Notes: a model not told the origin generated them from the sequence alone. 64,000 nucleotides of DNA from Bacteroidia bacterium (GCA_025999935.1 BNXY01000006.1:1-64000), one strand, 5' to 3'. Shown: positions 1-9,052, counted from the stretch's first letter. Numbers and translations are program-made.

Positions 1-165
1 CAGGATTGCAATATTATAATATCGCAAAATATGTCGCAGCTACGCAGCTCTGGATTTGTGTATGCCCTTATTACCGTGCGCTTACGCACACGGCTACAAA
101 GATGTTGGCGCTATGCGCCTTTTCGCATAAACACCTATTTTTACTGCTGACCCGAGCTGAGTAGT
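1..165. repeat. Hairpin-rich dispersed repeat (partial at window edge)
   Basis: Non-coding stretch with several short palindromes in a row: AGCT-ACGC-AGCT near 38-49, CCGTGCG-CTTA-CGCACACGG near 77-96, and GGCGC-TAT-GCGCC near 108-120. This type of compact GC-richer hairpin string in an AT-rich setting resembles the intergenic REP-like repeats of Bacteroidales. That assignment is from memory of such repeats, not from a second copy in this window. The element abuts the 3' end of a pseudogene. Confidence 0.45.
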
Positions 166-180
166 AACTGTAATTTGTCT

Positions 181-871
181 TCATAAATTTGTTTTCAAAT
201 GATAAAAGAATAATACCGGATTAGAATCTTCCGTCAGATTTTCATAGAGTGCATCTATTTCTTTCTTGAATCTTTCATCCTTATACATCCCTTGCTTAAT
301 GGCAAACATAACGTACGGTTGCACACTCATAACTATGGTATTATCTTCGTATTTTACTAAAGGGGTATATGAAAAAAAGGAATAAAACGGATGACTCCCA
401 TTTGCTGTATTCAAATAGGTTTTTTTTGTTTTGTGTGAATAGATAACAAAAGGGTATGCGGAAGGGGTTGCTATGTTCACGTAGGTCAAGTCTTTTAATT
501 CAATAAAGTCACCTCTAAAATAAAAATATTTCGACACATAGTCATTAAAAATTTCATCTGTAATATCTTTATTATACAGAGATGGATTTTGCTATTTCTG
601 AATCTACAACAATGAGTAAACTATCTGAAAATAAAAGTTGAGAAACGTCCCCAATAAGATTATTATCAGTTGTTTCTAATTTGACATAATCCATTTTCTC
701 TACAAAACTATCAATGGGTAACATAATTTCACCTCTCGTGTCAATAACGATTTCCTCTATCTGGGAAAAATCAAATCCGGAAAACTGTTTTTTTTGTTTG
801 TTACAAGAACTTATTGAAAGCATGATTAAAATGCTAATCGTAAATAAAATAGATTTCATATTTAATGACAT
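181..871 (-). pseudogene. 6-bladed beta-propeller lipoprotein, internally deleted and frameshifted
   Basis: The N-terminal part (from the Met at 859 or 871) has a lipoprotein signal ending in SISSC, followed by a segment typical of the Bacteroidetes 6-bladed beta-propeller family (DUF5128-like): an opening strand, then PIDSFVEKMDYVKLETTDNN and DSLLIVVDSEIAKSI. It stops at about 572. A different reading frame then gives the family C-terminus (LYNKDITDEIFNDY ... EDSNPVLFFYHLK) to a stop at 181. Complete members are usually 350-400 residues. Only about 100 N-terminal and 130 C-terminal residues remain, so the propeller middle is deleted and the junction near 572-600 is out of frame. Complete relatives are surface or periplasmic lipoproteins of unknown role. 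A minus-strand -7-like box (CAAAATTA) lies at 923-930. The family call is fairly sure, and loss of function is inferred from the missing core. Confidence 0.7.
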
Positions 872-955
872 AATAATTTTTTTACAGAAGATATGTTCTA
901 TAAGTTTGACAAAAAAACATATCAAAATTATGGAATGTTTGTGAAATAAAATTGC

Positions 956-992
956 ACTATATTATTTTTTTATTATACTATATTATTTTTTT
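956..992. repeat. 16-base direct repeat, AT-rich
   Basis: ACTATATTATTTTTTT occurs at 956-971 and again at 977-992, a perfect duplication in the gap between the pseudogene and ychF. No function is apparent; replication slippage or an upstream AT element are both possible. Confidence 0.6.
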
Positions 993-1078
993 GAAGTTGA
1001 TAGGCGAAGAAAAAGGGAAAAGATGATGAGAAAGTAGATAAAATCGTACATCGCCTGCACACGGAAAAATGTGTAGTA

Positions 1079-1113
1079 TTTGTGAATAGTTCCCCATAAT
1101 TTGCTTACCTTTG
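1079..1113 (+). promoter_or_regulatory. Bacteroidetes-type promoter for ychF
   Basis: TTTG at 1079-1082 and TACCTTTG at 1106-1113 match the -33/-7 pattern of Bacteroidetes sigma-ABfr promoters, with a slightly long spacer of 23. The start codon follows about 28 bases after the -7 box. Confidence 0.55.
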
Positions 1114-1141
1114 CCCTCGCTAAACATTTATAAAAAATATA

Positions 1142-2245
1142 ATGTCATTACAGTGTGGTATTGTGGGACTTCCCAACGTCGGTAAATCGACCCTTTTCAA
1201 CTGCCTCTCCAACGCAAAGGCGCAAGCGGCAAATTTTCCTTTTTGTACGATAGAACCCAACGTAGGCGTAATTACTGTGCCGGACGAACGGCTGAACAAG
1301 TTGGCGGAATTGGTTCATCCGCAGAAGATTGTGCCTACTACGGTGGAAATTGTGGATATTGCCGGATTGGTAAAAGGCGCCAGCAAAGGCGAAGGGTTGG
1401 GTAATAAATTTTTAGCCAATATTCGCGAAACGGATGCAATTTTGCATGTCTTGCGTTGCTTTGACGATGAAAATGTGACCCATGTCGATGGTTCGGTCAA
1501 TCCCGTGCGCGACAAGGAAATCATTGATTACGAACTGCAACTGAAAGACCTCGAAACCGTGGAATCCCGCATCAACAAGGTGCAGAAACAGGCGCAAACC
1601 GGTGGAGACAAGCAGGCGCAATTGCAATTGGGCGTATTGTTGAAATATAAAGCCGCGCTGGAACAGGGCAAATCTGCCCGGACGGTACAATTGGATACCA
1701 AAGATGAACAAAAAGCAGGCCGCGAATTATTCTTATTGACCAATAAACCGGTTTTGTACGTTTGCAATGTAGATGAAGCCTCGGCCGTTTCGGGCAATAA
1801 ATACACGGAAATGATTCGGAAAGCTACCCAAGAGGAAGGCGCTGATTTGCTGATTGTTGCGGCTAAAATCGAATCCGAAATCGCCGAATTTGAAACTTAC
1901 GAAGAACGCGAAATGTTCCTTAACGAACTGGGTTTGGAAGAGTCCGGTGTAAATCGTTTGATTAAAGCTGCTTATCAATTATTGAACCTCGAAACGTTCC
2001 TTACTGCCGGTCCGCAGGAAGTGCGTGCCTGGACGTATTTGAAAGGCAACAAAGCGCCTCAATGTGCGGGCGTTATCCATACCGATTTTGAAAAAGGATT
2101 TATTCGGGCGGAAGTGATTAAATATACTGATTATGTGCAGCTTGGATCGGAAAGCGCCTGCAAAGATGCCGGTAAGATGAACATTGAAGGAAAAGAATAT
2201 ATTGTACAAGATGGAGATATCATGCACTTCCGTTTCAATGTTTAA
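1142..2245 (+). CDS. ychF: Redox-responsive ATPase/GTPase YchF (OLA1 family)
   Basis: A 367-residue protein of the usual YchF length. The P-loop GLPNVGKS lies at residues 9-16, the G3 motif DIAG near residue 72, and the G4 position reads NVDE instead of NKxD, which is the hallmark that makes this subfamily prefer ATP. A coiled-coil helical insert covers roughly residues 125-180, and the C-terminal TGS domain runs from about 280 to the end. YchF binds ribosomes and is linked to translation quality control and oxidative-stress responses. It is a single-gene unit with its own promoter, and it converges on the vanZ gene with only 23 bases between the stops. Confidence 0.97.
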   Translation: MSLQCGIVGLPNVGKSTLFNCLSNAKAQAANFPFCTIEPNVGVITVPDERLNKLAELVHPQKIVPTTVEIVDIAGLVKGASKGEGLGNKFLANIRETDAILHVLRCFDDENVTHVDGSVNPVRDKEIIDYELQLKDLETVESRINKVQKQAQTGGDKQAQLQLGVLLKYKAALEQGKSARTVQLDTKDEQKAGRELFLLTNKPVLYVCNVDEASAVSGNKYTEMIRKATQEEGADLLIVAAKIESEIAEFETYEEREMFLNELGLEESGVNRLIKAAYQLLNLETFLTAGPQEVRAWTYLKGNKAPQCAGVIHTDFEKGFIRAEVIKYTDYVQLGSESACKDAGKMNIEGKEYIVQDGDIMHFRFNV

Positions 2246-2268
2246 CTTAAAAAATTTAGCCTGATTAA

Positions 2269-2658
2269 TTATTTTGAAGCAAGCTTGCAATTAATCAGCC
2301 AACAAATCAAGAATCCGCAAAAAGCGCCGATTCCATCGAATAAAAAGTCCATCCAATCGCCGCTTCGAGTGGAGGTAAAATACTTTTGCTCTTGCATAAT
2401 CTCAATCATTCCGCCAAAAAATATAGGAAAAAGGAAGGAACCGAAAAAGATTCTCCCTGAACTAATCTTTTTCCTCAAATAGTGCGTATTATCAAAAAAT
2501 ACTATCCCGGATAAGCCCATAAACATGAGCAAATGAATTAATTTATCAAAATCAGTCATCGGAGCCTCCGGCAAAGGCGTTGTATCCATAAAACAAAGCA
2601 CAAGGATGACTATGTTTACTAAGATACTTATCCAATATTTCTTAAATAACCGTATCAT
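2269..2658 (-). CDS. VanZ-like family membrane protein
   Basis: A 129-residue protein with about four hydrophobic helices: residues 10-24, a middle pair (46-58 and 75-92), and a last one near 105-122. The segment between the first two carries TDFDKLIHLLMFMGLSG, a VanZ-family (DUF2809/VanZ) pattern of a D-K-x-x-H motif facing a membrane helix. VanZ relatives affect cell-envelope antibiotic tolerance, but the molecular role is not known. It is the last gene of the long minus-strand operon, and its ATG overlaps the deoC stop (ATGA at 2655-2658), so it is translationally coupled. Confidence 0.8.
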   Translation of the reverse strand: MIRLFKKYWISILVNIVILVLCFMDTTPLPEAPMTDFDKLIHLLMFMGLSGIVFFDNTHYLRKKISSGRIFFGSFLFPIFFGGMIEIMQEQKYFTSTRSGDWMDFLFDGIGAFCGFLICWLINCKLASK

Positions 2659-3509
2659 AAGGATTTCAAAATATTATTGGCTAAACTGCTGGCGCCGATT
2701 CTGAAATATTCCGGTGTCAACCATTCTTTTCCTAAAACTTCTTTAACGATGGTATAATATTTCACGGCTTCTTCGGCAGTGCGAACGCCTCCCGAAACTT
2801 TCACGCCAATCTTTTTGTTGTGCAATTGATAATATTCTTTTACCGCCTGACACATCACATAAACGGCTTCCGGATTGGCCCCCGGATACACTTTCCCGGT
2901 GGAAGTTTTGATGAAATTCGCACCTGAATATATCGATAAAATCGCCGCTTTTTTGATATTGACAGCCGTTTTTAACAAGCCGGTTTCCAAGATTACTTTC
3001 AAATGGGCAGTACGGCAAGCATCTTTGATTTCTTCAATTTCATTGCTTACTTCTTCGTAATTTCCTTCCAAAAATTCGCCGACATTCAGTACAATATCAA
3101 TTTCATCAGCTCCATCAGCAACTGCCAAAGCTACTTCGGCAATCTTGACTTCGATAAAGGTCTGGGAAGCGGGAAATCCTCCGGCAACCGAAGCAATCTT
3201 CACATCCGTAGCCGTCAAGGCTTCTTTTACCGGCTGTACAAAATTTGGAAAAACACAAATCGCAGCCACATTGTTGACATCCGATATCGAACCATCGAAA
3301 TTGTTTACTTCTTCAATGAATTTCCAGATTTTCTCTTTGCTATCTTCTGTGTTTAAGGAAGTTAAATCTATACAGGAATACAAAAGCCTTAAAACTTCCG
3401 GCGTATTATTTTCTCCGGATTTTTCGAGAATCTCTGCCGTTTGCTTGCTCACTTCTTCATCTTTCAAATTCAATTTAAATTTATTAAGTGCATCTTCGTA
3501 CTTACTCAT
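2655..3509 (-). CDS. deoC: Deoxyribose-phosphate aldolase
   Basis: A class I aldolase that splits 2-deoxyribose 5-phosphate into glyceraldehyde 3-phosphate and acetaldehyde in deoxynucleoside catabolism. It has 284 residues, with the TIM-barrel domain starting near residue 45. The Schiff-base lysine is K201 in FIKTSTGKVYPGA. The proton-relay lysine is K237 in GVKVSGGVRT, and D138 in ADEIDIVLN completes the set. The N-terminal 40 residues are an extra helical cap seen in the longer DeoC subgroup. It lies one base downstream of the mazG-like gene and overlaps vanZ by 4 bases. Its cytosolic nucleotide-salvage role fits the apt and MazG neighbours. Confidence 0.96.
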   Translation of the reverse strand: MSKYEDALNKFKLNLKDEEVSKQTAEILEKSGENNTPEVLRLLYSCIDLTSLNTEDSKEKIWKFIEEVNNFDGSISDVNNVAAICVFPNFVQPVKEALTATDVKIASVAGGFPASQTFIEVKIAEVALAVADGADEIDIVLNVGEFLEGNYEEVSNEIEEIKDACRTAHLKVILETGLLKTAVNIKKAAILSIYSGANFIKTSTGKVYPGANPEAVYVMCQAVKEYYQLHNKKIGVKVSGGVRTAEEAVKYYTIVKEVLGKEWLTPEYFRIGASSLANNILKSL

Positions 3510-3510
3510 A

Positions 3511-3849
3511 CTATTTTAATTTTGGATTTTGTTTATGCCTATCACTATCTCTTAACGTTTTCTTTTCCAAATTATTTTGAAATGCCTCAGTTAAATCAAC
3601 CCCCGTTTGATTGGCCAAACAGAGTAACACCCACAAAATATCGGCCATTTCATCGGCCAAATTCGATTCCAAATCCGATTTTTTGAAGGATTGGTCGCCA
3701 TAAGTCCGCGCCATAATTCGCGCCAATTCCCCTACTTCTTCCGTCAGAATCGTCATATTGGTCAATTCCGAGAAATAACGGACACCGTATTTTTTAATCC
3801 ATTCATCTACTGTTTGTTGCGATTCTTTTAAAGTCATTTTTTTCCACAA
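3511..3849 (-). CDS. MazG-like nucleotide pyrophosphohydrolase
   Basis: A 112-residue all-alpha NTP pyrophosphatase. The metal-binding pattern is visible: EEVGE near residues 32-36 and LADEMADILWVLLCLANQTG near 63-82, which together give the ExxE...ExxD set. Single-domain MazG-like proteins hydrolyse (d)NTPs to the monophosphate and pyrophosphate and are thought to clean damaged or non-canonical nucleotides. The start could be the Met at 3849 or the one four codons later at 3837. It sits between dtd and deoC in the same operon. The exact substrate cannot be read from the sequence. Confidence 0.88.
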   Translation of the reverse strand: MWKKMTLKESQQTVDEWIKKYGVRYFSELTNMTILTEEVGELARIMARTYGDQSFKKSDLESNLADEMADILWVLLCLANQTGVDLTEAFQNNLEKKTLRDSDRHKQNPKLK

Positions 3850-3865
3850 TTACCTACCCTTAAAT

Positions 3866-4318
3866 TCATTCTTTATTTTTTGAATCAATAATAATCGTTA
3901 CCGGGCCGTCGTTGAGCAATTCCACTTGCATATCAGCGCCAAATTCGCCGGTTTGTATCTCTTTTCCCAATGCCTGTGTCAATTCTATACAGAACTGATT
4001 ATACATGGGAATGGCGAAATCCGGTTTCGCCGCCTTGATGTACGACGGGCGATTCCCTTTCTTGGTGGAGGCATGAAGCGTAAACTGGCTCACGCACAAT
4101 ATCTCTCCGCCGGTTTCCAGAATAGAGCGATTCATTACCCCGTTTTTGTCGTCAAAGATACGAAGATTTATTGATTTTTTTACCAAAAAATCAATGTCGT
4201 CCTGATTATCTGCATCCTCAATACCCAACAAAACCAAAAGCCCCTCCCCTATCAACGATTTCAACTTGCCGTCAATAGTTACGGATGCTCTTGATACTCT
4301 TTGAATTACAATACGCAT
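3866..4318 (-). CDS. dtd: D-aminoacyl-tRNA deacylase
   Basis: Removes D-amino acids (and glycine mischarged on tRNA-Ala) from tRNA. It is a 150-residue protein of exactly the normal DTD length. The two active-site signatures are present: SQFTLHASTKKGNRPS near residues 77-92, and the cross-subunit Gly-cisPro motif in NDGPVTIIID near 136-145. The N-terminus MRIVIQRVSRASVTID is also characteristic. It is in the middle of the minus-strand operon, 33 bases after uvrC and 16 before the mazG-like gene. Confidence 0.97.
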   Translation of the reverse strand: MRIVIQRVSRASVTIDGKLKSLIGEGLLVLLGIEDADNQDDIDFLVKKSINLRIFDDKNGVMNRSILETGGEILCVSQFTLHASTKKGNRPSYIKAAKPDFAIPMYNQFCIELTQALGKEIQTGEFGADMQVELLNDGPVTIIIDSKNKE

Positions 4319-4351
4319 AATATATCTATTTTATGAAACGTCTAATCCGCG

Positions 4352-6160
4352 TCATCTACGTTCCATTGATTTTAACCCTTTTACCAGCGCTTCCGCCTTT
4401 TTTGTTCCGATTAATTCGGCAATTTCCGATTCCTGCGCCTCTTTAATTCGAGCCACACTTTTGTATTTTTTCAAAAGTTTTTCCTTTATCATCGGCCCTA
4501 TTCCTTTAACTGTATCTAATTCAGATTCGATTTGTTGTTTACTTCGCTTGTTTCGATGAAAAGTGATGCCAAAACGATGCGCTTCGTCCCGCAATTGTTG
4601 AATTAATTTCAAACTTTCGGAATTTTTATCTAAATACAAAGGTATCGAATCTTCAGGGAAATAAATTTCTTCCAAGCGCTTGGCAATACCAATGATTGGA
4701 ATTTGACCGTACAAATTCAGGTCTTTCAGGGCATCCGTGGCAGCATGAAGTTGGCCTTTGCCTCCATCGACAACAATCAGCTGAGGCAATTCCTGTTCGT
4801 CGTCCAACAAACGGCGATACCTGCGGGAAACAGTTTCATACATAGATTGAAAATCGTCCGGGCCGGTTACGGTTTTTATATTGAAATGCCGGTAATCTCT
4901 CTTGGATGGTTTCGCCATTTTGAAAACCACACACGACGAAACCGGATTGGTTCCTTGGATATTCGAGTTATCAAAACACTCAATATGATTCGGCATCTCT
5001 TTCAAATGCAAATCATTCTGAAGGGTTTTCAAAATTCGGGTCGAACGTTGAGCCGGATTTAAGTTTTCGGCTTGTTTCAATTGGTCTATTTTGTATTGCT
5101 GGGCATTTTTCTCGGAAAGCGTCAACAATTTTTTCTTCTCCCCTCTTTGCGGGACAACAAAATCAATATCATTTATCTTTATATCCGGCAAAAAAGGGAC
5201 AATTATTTCTTTCGCATTGCTTCCGAAACGGGTTCTCAACTCAATAATCCCCATGCCCAATATTTGTTCTTTGGGTTCATCCAATTGAACACGATACTCG
5301 ATTGTGTATCCTTGCACCACAGACCCGGATGCAATGTGTAGAAAATTGATAAAAACAGATTGTCCGGATTCATCGTAAGAAAAAACGTCGATATTGCTCA
5401 AAGTCGGACTGACAACAATGGATTTGGTTGAATAATTTTCCAAAAGATTGTATTTCTCTTTCAGTAATTCAGCTTCTTCAAATCGCAGATTTTCCGACAT
5501 TCGCAGCATTTCTTCGTAAATTTGTCGACTGACAAAGCGCGCGTTTCCTTTCAGAATTTCCTCAATAGCTTTGATACTCCGATTATAATCTTCCTCCGTT
5601 TGATGCGCCGCGCAAGGGCCTAAACATCTTTTCAAATGATACTGCAAACATACCCGGAATTTTTTCTTTTCTATATTTCCATCTGAAAGAAAATGCGAAC
5701 AACTCCGGATTGGATAAATGGTAGTGATTAACCGCAACAAATGCTTAATATTTAGCACCGAAGTATAAGGCCCATAATAATGAGATTTATCATTCGTCTT
5801 TACACGGGTCAGATAAACCCGCGGGAAAGGTTCATTTCGCACCACTATCCATGGATAGGTTTTGTCGTCCTTCAGCATTATATTATACCGCGGTTTATGC
5901 TGCTTAATCAGACTATTTTCCAAAAGAAAAGCGTCTTCTTCCGATTCAACGACTAAATAGCGGATGTCTCGAATTTTTCGCACCATTATCCGGGTTTTGG
6001 GATTATCCTGTGTTTTGTTGAAATAAGAAGAAACTCGCTTTTTAAGATTTTTGGCTTTCCCTATATAAATAATTGTATCGGTTTCGTCCAAATACATATA
6101 GCATCCCGATTTTTCCGGAATGACAGAAAGAATAGCCGATAAATCTTTATCAGATGCCAT
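4352..6160 (-). CDS. uvrC: Excinuclease ABC subunit C
   Basis: Nucleotide-excision-repair nuclease that makes the 3' and 5' incisions around a lesion marked by UvrAB. It has 602 residues, the usual length. The GIY-YIG nuclease domain is at residues 15-95 (GCYMYLDE, then IIYIGKAKNLKKRV). A Cys-rich stretch with four cysteines spans roughly 155-185, the UVR domain covers about 205-240, and the RNase H-like 5'-incision domain runs from about 375 to 535. A helix-hairpin-helix repeat ends the protein (VKGIGPMIKEKLLKKY). Its start overlaps the last 11 bases of apt. The operon mixes repair, tRNA and nucleotide salvage genes. Confidence 0.97.
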   Translation of the reverse strand: MASDKDLSAILSVIPEKSGCYMYLDETDTIIYIGKAKNLKKRVSSYFNKTQDNPKTRIMVRKIRDIRYLVVESEEDAFLLENSLIKQHKPRYNIMLKDDKTYPWIVVRNEPFPRVYLTRVKTNDKSHYYGPYTSVLNIKHLLRLITTIYPIRSCSHFLSDGNIEKKKFRVCLQYHLKRCLGPCAAHQTEEDYNRSIKAIEEILKGNARFVSRQIYEEMLRMSENLRFEEAELLKEKYNLLENYSTKSIVVSPTLSNIDVFSYDESGQSVFINFLHIASGSVVQGYTIEYRVQLDEPKEQILGMGIIELRTRFGSNAKEIIVPFLPDIKINDIDFVVPQRGEKKKLLTLSEKNAQQYKIDQLKQAENLNPAQRSTRILKTLQNDLHLKEMPNHIECFDNSNIQGTNPVSSCVVFKMAKPSKRDYRHFNIKTVTGPDDFQSMYETVSRRYRRLLDDEQELPQLIVVDGGKGQLHAATDALKDLNLYGQIPIIGIAKRLEEIYFPEDSIPLYLDKNSESLKLIQQLRDEAHRFGITFHRNKRSKQQIESELDTVKGIGPMIKEKLLKKYKSVARIKEAQESEIAELIGTKKAEALVKGLKSMERR

Positions 6161-6680
6161 ACTTGATAATGGAATTTACCTGTACTTCCGGCGGGAACGC
6201 TTCCCTGCCCTTCAAATCCTCCAATTCAATCAGGAAATTGACATAAATCTTTTTCGGATAAAAATTTTTGACTAATTTAACGGCTGCATCCATTGTTCCT
6301 CCGGTGGCTAACAAATCATCGTGCAACAAAATAATTTCGCCTTTGTTAATCGCATCCTGATGAATTTGTATTGTATCTACGCCATATTCTTTTTCGTAGG
6401 ATTCTTCAAAAACCGCAGCCGGCAACTTGCCCGGTTTGCGAATCGGAACAAATCCGGCATTCAACCGTTCTGCCAACAAAGGCCCCATAATAAAGCCTCG
6501 ACTTTCAATGCCTATCACTTTAGTAATTCCTTTGTCTTTGTACATTTCATATAATCCATCCGTAAGTTCCTTCAAAATTTGCGAATCTTTAAACAAGGTG
6601 GTTACATCTTTAAACTGTATCCCCGGAATTGGAAAATCCGGAACATTGCGAACAGCGTTTTTTGTTTTTTCAATATTCAT
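6150..6680 (-). CDS. apt: Adenine phosphoribosyltransferase
   Basis: Salvages adenine with PRPP to give AMP. The start at 6680 gives 176 residues beginning MNIEKTKNAVRNVPDFPIPG, as in other Apt proteins. A longer reading frame to 6725 would translate the parS palindrome as FHVEQF and is unlikely to be used. The PRPP-binding loop is ILLHDDLLATGGTMDAA near residues 115-131, and GIESRGFIMGP marks the hood and base site. It is preceded by mnmG (51 bases between, holding parS) and overlaps uvrC by 11 bases. Confidence 0.95.
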   Translation of the reverse strand: MNIEKTKNAVRNVPDFPIPGIQFKDVTTLFKDSQILKELTDGLYEMYKDKGITKVIGIESRGFIMGPLLAERLNAGFVPIRKPGKLPAAVFEESYEKEYGVDTIQIHQDAINKGEIILLHDDLLATGGTMDAAVKLVKNFYPKKIYVNFLIELEDLKGREAFPPEVQVNSIIKYGI

Positions 6681-6706
6681 ATTTTTATATCTGTTTTTAA
6701 ATGTAA

Positions 6707-6726
6707 ATTGTTCCACGTGGAACAAT
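6707..6726. promoter_or_regulatory. parS centromere-like site (ParB binding)
   Basis: A perfect 20-base palindrome, ATTGTTCCACGTGGAACAAT, with the 16-base core TGTTCCACGTGGAACA at 6709-6724. This matches the conserved chromosomal parS consensus (TGTTtCACGTGaAACA) with a symmetric change. It lies in the short gap between the mnmG stop and the apt start. Known parS sites cluster near chromosome origins and load ParB/Spo0J. The parA and parB genes are not in this window. Confidence 0.88.
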
Positions 6727-6731
6727 GATTT

Positions 6732-8612
6732 TTAATATCTCCCCAACAACACCAACAAAACATTAATATCATTTGGCGAAACGCCGGGGATACGGCTTGC
6801 CTGCGCGATTGTTTCCGGATTAATCTTTGTCAACTTTTGCTTTGCTTCCGTTGATAAAGATTGAATCGTATTGTAATCGAATTTCTCGCGAATTTTGATG
6901 TTTTCCAAACGATTGATTTTCTCGGCGATTATTTTTTCGCGAGCAATATAGCCTTCGTATTTTATTAGAATTTCAGCAGCCTCAATAATTTCTTCTTTGC
7001 GATTGTCGAAAATTTTATCCAATTGTTCGCGGAATGTTGGGATTAAATCCGCTACATTTTCAATTGTTAATTGCGGTCTGAGAATTAAATCAATCAACTT
7101 GACACCATGACGAAGGGGCGTAGTTCCCAAGGCTTCCAAACCTGAATTGACAAATTCCGCTTTTACGGAATAATTTCGGGCAAAAGACACAATCTTATCA
7201 ATTTCTTCTTTCTTCTGTTTCAATAAAGTATAGCGGTTGGAATCCACCAAACCCAAACGATAGGATTTTTCCGTCAACCGCATATCGGCGTCATCCTGTC
7301 GCAAAAGGATACGATATTCAGCCCGCGAGGTAAACATGCGATAGGGTTCGTCAACGCCTTTTGTAACCAAGTCGTCAATCAGTACGCCAATGTAAGCGTC
7401 GTCACGACCCAAGACAAACGAATTTCCTCCATGCACATTGATGTGGGCATTAATACCTGCCATCAATCCTTGCGAACCGGCTTCTTCGTAACCGGTAGTT
7501 CCGTTGATTTGTCCGGCGAAAAAAAGATTTATTATCCGCTTGGTTTCGAGTGTTGGATTCAACTGCGTAGGTGGGAAAAAATCGTATTCGATGGCGTAAC
7601 CGGGACGGTAAATCCGAACATTGCGTAATGCCGGGATTTGCTGCAAAGCATTCAACTGAATTGAAAGCGGCAAAGAAGAGGAAAATCCATTCAGATAATA
7701 TTCCTGCGTATTTTCGCCCTCCGGCTCTAAAAACAATTGATGTTGGGCTTTGTCGGCAAAGGTCACAATTTTGGTTTCAATGCTGGGACAATAGCGCGGC
7801 CCGATACTTTTAATCTGCCCATTGTATAAAGGCGAATCGGCCAAACCGTTTTGCAAAACGGCATGAGCGGCTTCATTGGTGTACAATGTCCAACAACTTT
7901 GTTGGGAAAGTGGGCGCGGAGAAAAATCCAAATACGAAAACTTATGAAAATCATTTTCGCCTTTTTGCTCTTCCGTCAAGGAAAAATCAACGCTACGTCC
8001 GTCGATGCGGGGTGGCGTTCCGGTTTTCATGCGGTCGGTTTCAAAACCGAGTTCAACCAATTGCTCGGTCACGCCAAAAGAGGCCGGTTCTGCCATTCTA
8101 CCCCCTTGAATTTGCGTTTTTCCAATATGCAACAAGCCATTCAAAAATGTGCCGACTGTTAGGATAACCGCTTGAGAATGAATCTCAATCCCCAAGGCTG
8201 TTTTAACGCCAAGAACAATTCCGTTCTTAATAATCAATTGTGTTACAGTATCTTGCCAAATAGATAAATTCGGAATGCTGTCTAATGTTTCACGCCATTT
8301 GCTGATAAATTTTGTCCGGTCGCTTTGCGCACGCGGACTCCACATAGCCGGCCCTTTGGAACGATTCAACATGCGAAATTGAATGGCAGTCATATCGGTA
8401 ACAATCCCCATCTGTCCGCCCAATGCGTCGATTTCACGAACAATCTGCCCTTTTGCAATTCCACCAACAGCAGGATTACAACTCATTTGGGCTATTTTAT
8501 TCATATCCATTGTTATCAGCAAGGTCTTAGAACCCAGATTCGCCGACGCTGCTGCGGCTTCGCATCCGGAATGACCGGCGCCAACAACGATTACATCATA
8601 TTCAAAATTCAT
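6732..8612 (-). CDS. mnmG: tRNA uridine-5-carboxymethylaminomethyl modification enzyme MnmG
   Basis: The FAD- and NADH-dependent partner of MnmE, which builds cmnm5U at the wobble base of some tRNAs. It has 626 residues, the normal length. The FAD dinucleotide motif GAGHSGCEAA is at residues 11-20. The family signatures CNPAVGGIAKGQ (residues about 46-57) and MFTSRAEYRILLRQDDADMR near 385 are present, with the tRNA-binding helical C-terminus ending in SRIPGVSPNDINVLLVLLGR. The ATG overlaps the ybeY stop by 4 bases, so it is coupled. mnmG (gidA) is often close to oriC, which agrees with the adjacent parS. Confidence 0.98.
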   Translation of the reverse strand: MNFEYDVIVVGAGHSGCEAAAASANLGSKTLLITMDMNKIAQMSCNPAVGGIAKGQIVREIDALGGQMGIVTDMTAIQFRMLNRSKGPAMWSPRAQSDRTKFISKWRETLDSIPNLSIWQDTVTQLIIKNGIVLGVKTALGIEIHSQAVILTVGTFLNGLLHIGKTQIQGGRMAEPASFGVTEQLVELGFETDRMKTGTPPRIDGRSVDFSLTEEQKGENDFHKFSYLDFSPRPLSQQSCWTLYTNEAAHAVLQNGLADSPLYNGQIKSIGPRYCPSIETKIVTFADKAQHQLFLEPEGENTQEYYLNGFSSSLPLSIQLNALQQIPALRNVRIYRPGYAIEYDFFPPTQLNPTLETKRIINLFFAGQINGTTGYEEAGSQGLMAGINAHINVHGGNSFVLGRDDAYIGVLIDDLVTKGVDEPYRMFTSRAEYRILLRQDDADMRLTEKSYRLGLVDSNRYTLLKQKKEEIDKIVSFARNYSVKAEFVNSGLEALGTTPLRHGVKLIDLILRPQLTIENVADLIPTFREQLDKIFDNRKEEIIEAAEILIKYEGYIAREKIIAEKINRLENIKIREKFDYNTIQSLSTEAKQKLTKINPETIAQASRIPGVSPNDINVLLVLLGRY

Positions 8613-9031
8613 ATATTTCCTATCTTACTCAAAGCTTCATTTTCTCTTTCACGCATCTGCTTTTCATCTTCGGACGATTTATCTTTGAACCCACACAAGT
8701 GCAAAATTCCGTGAATGATTACCCGATGCAACTCTTCATCATAATTTGTACCGAACTTTTCGGCATTCGATTTGACAGTATCCAAAGAAATAAACAAATC
8801 CCCTGAAATAGTCTCATTTTCAGTATAATCGAACGTAATGATATCGGTATAATAATCATGATTCAAAAATTGCTTATTGATACGCAATATTTCTTCATCC
8901 GTGCAAAAAATATAGGTAATATCCCCTACCCTCTTGTGATATTGTTCAACCACCGATTTTATCCACCGGCTTGTTTCCCTGCGTTTTATTTTGGGGAACG
9001 GAATATCGGATGCTTCATAAAAAATTGCCAT
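8609..9031 (-). CDS. ybeY: Endoribonuclease YbeY (16S rRNA maturation)
   Basis: A 140-residue metal-dependent RNase for 16S rRNA 3'-end processing and ribosome quality control. The signature is IIHGILHLCGFKDKS near residues 111-125. The first two zinc-ligand histidines of the HGxLHLxGYDH motif are present, but the third His is replaced (FKDK). I recall the same change in other Bacteroidetes YbeY proteins, so it is probably a lineage trait and not damage. It is the first gene of the eight-gene minus-strand operon, 22 bases downstream of a -7 box. Confidence 0.94.
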   Translation of the reverse strand: MAIFYEASDIPFPKIKRRETSRWIKSVVEQYHKRVGDITYIFCTDEEILRINKQFLNHDYYTDIITFDYTENETISGDLFISLDTVKSNAEKFGTNYDEELHRVIIHGILHLCGFKDKSSEDEKQMRERENEALSKIGNI

Positions 9032-9052
9032 AAATACATTTCAAATGAAGAA

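Noticed and set aside
6681..6725. N-terminal extension of Apt reading FHVEQFTFKN
   Set aside because: It is the translated parS palindrome plus spacer. The Met at 6680 matches the normal Apt start.
8100..8300. TGTTTCACGCCATTTG near 8286 as a second parS
   Set aside because: Only the first half matches. The second half lacks the palindromic partner.
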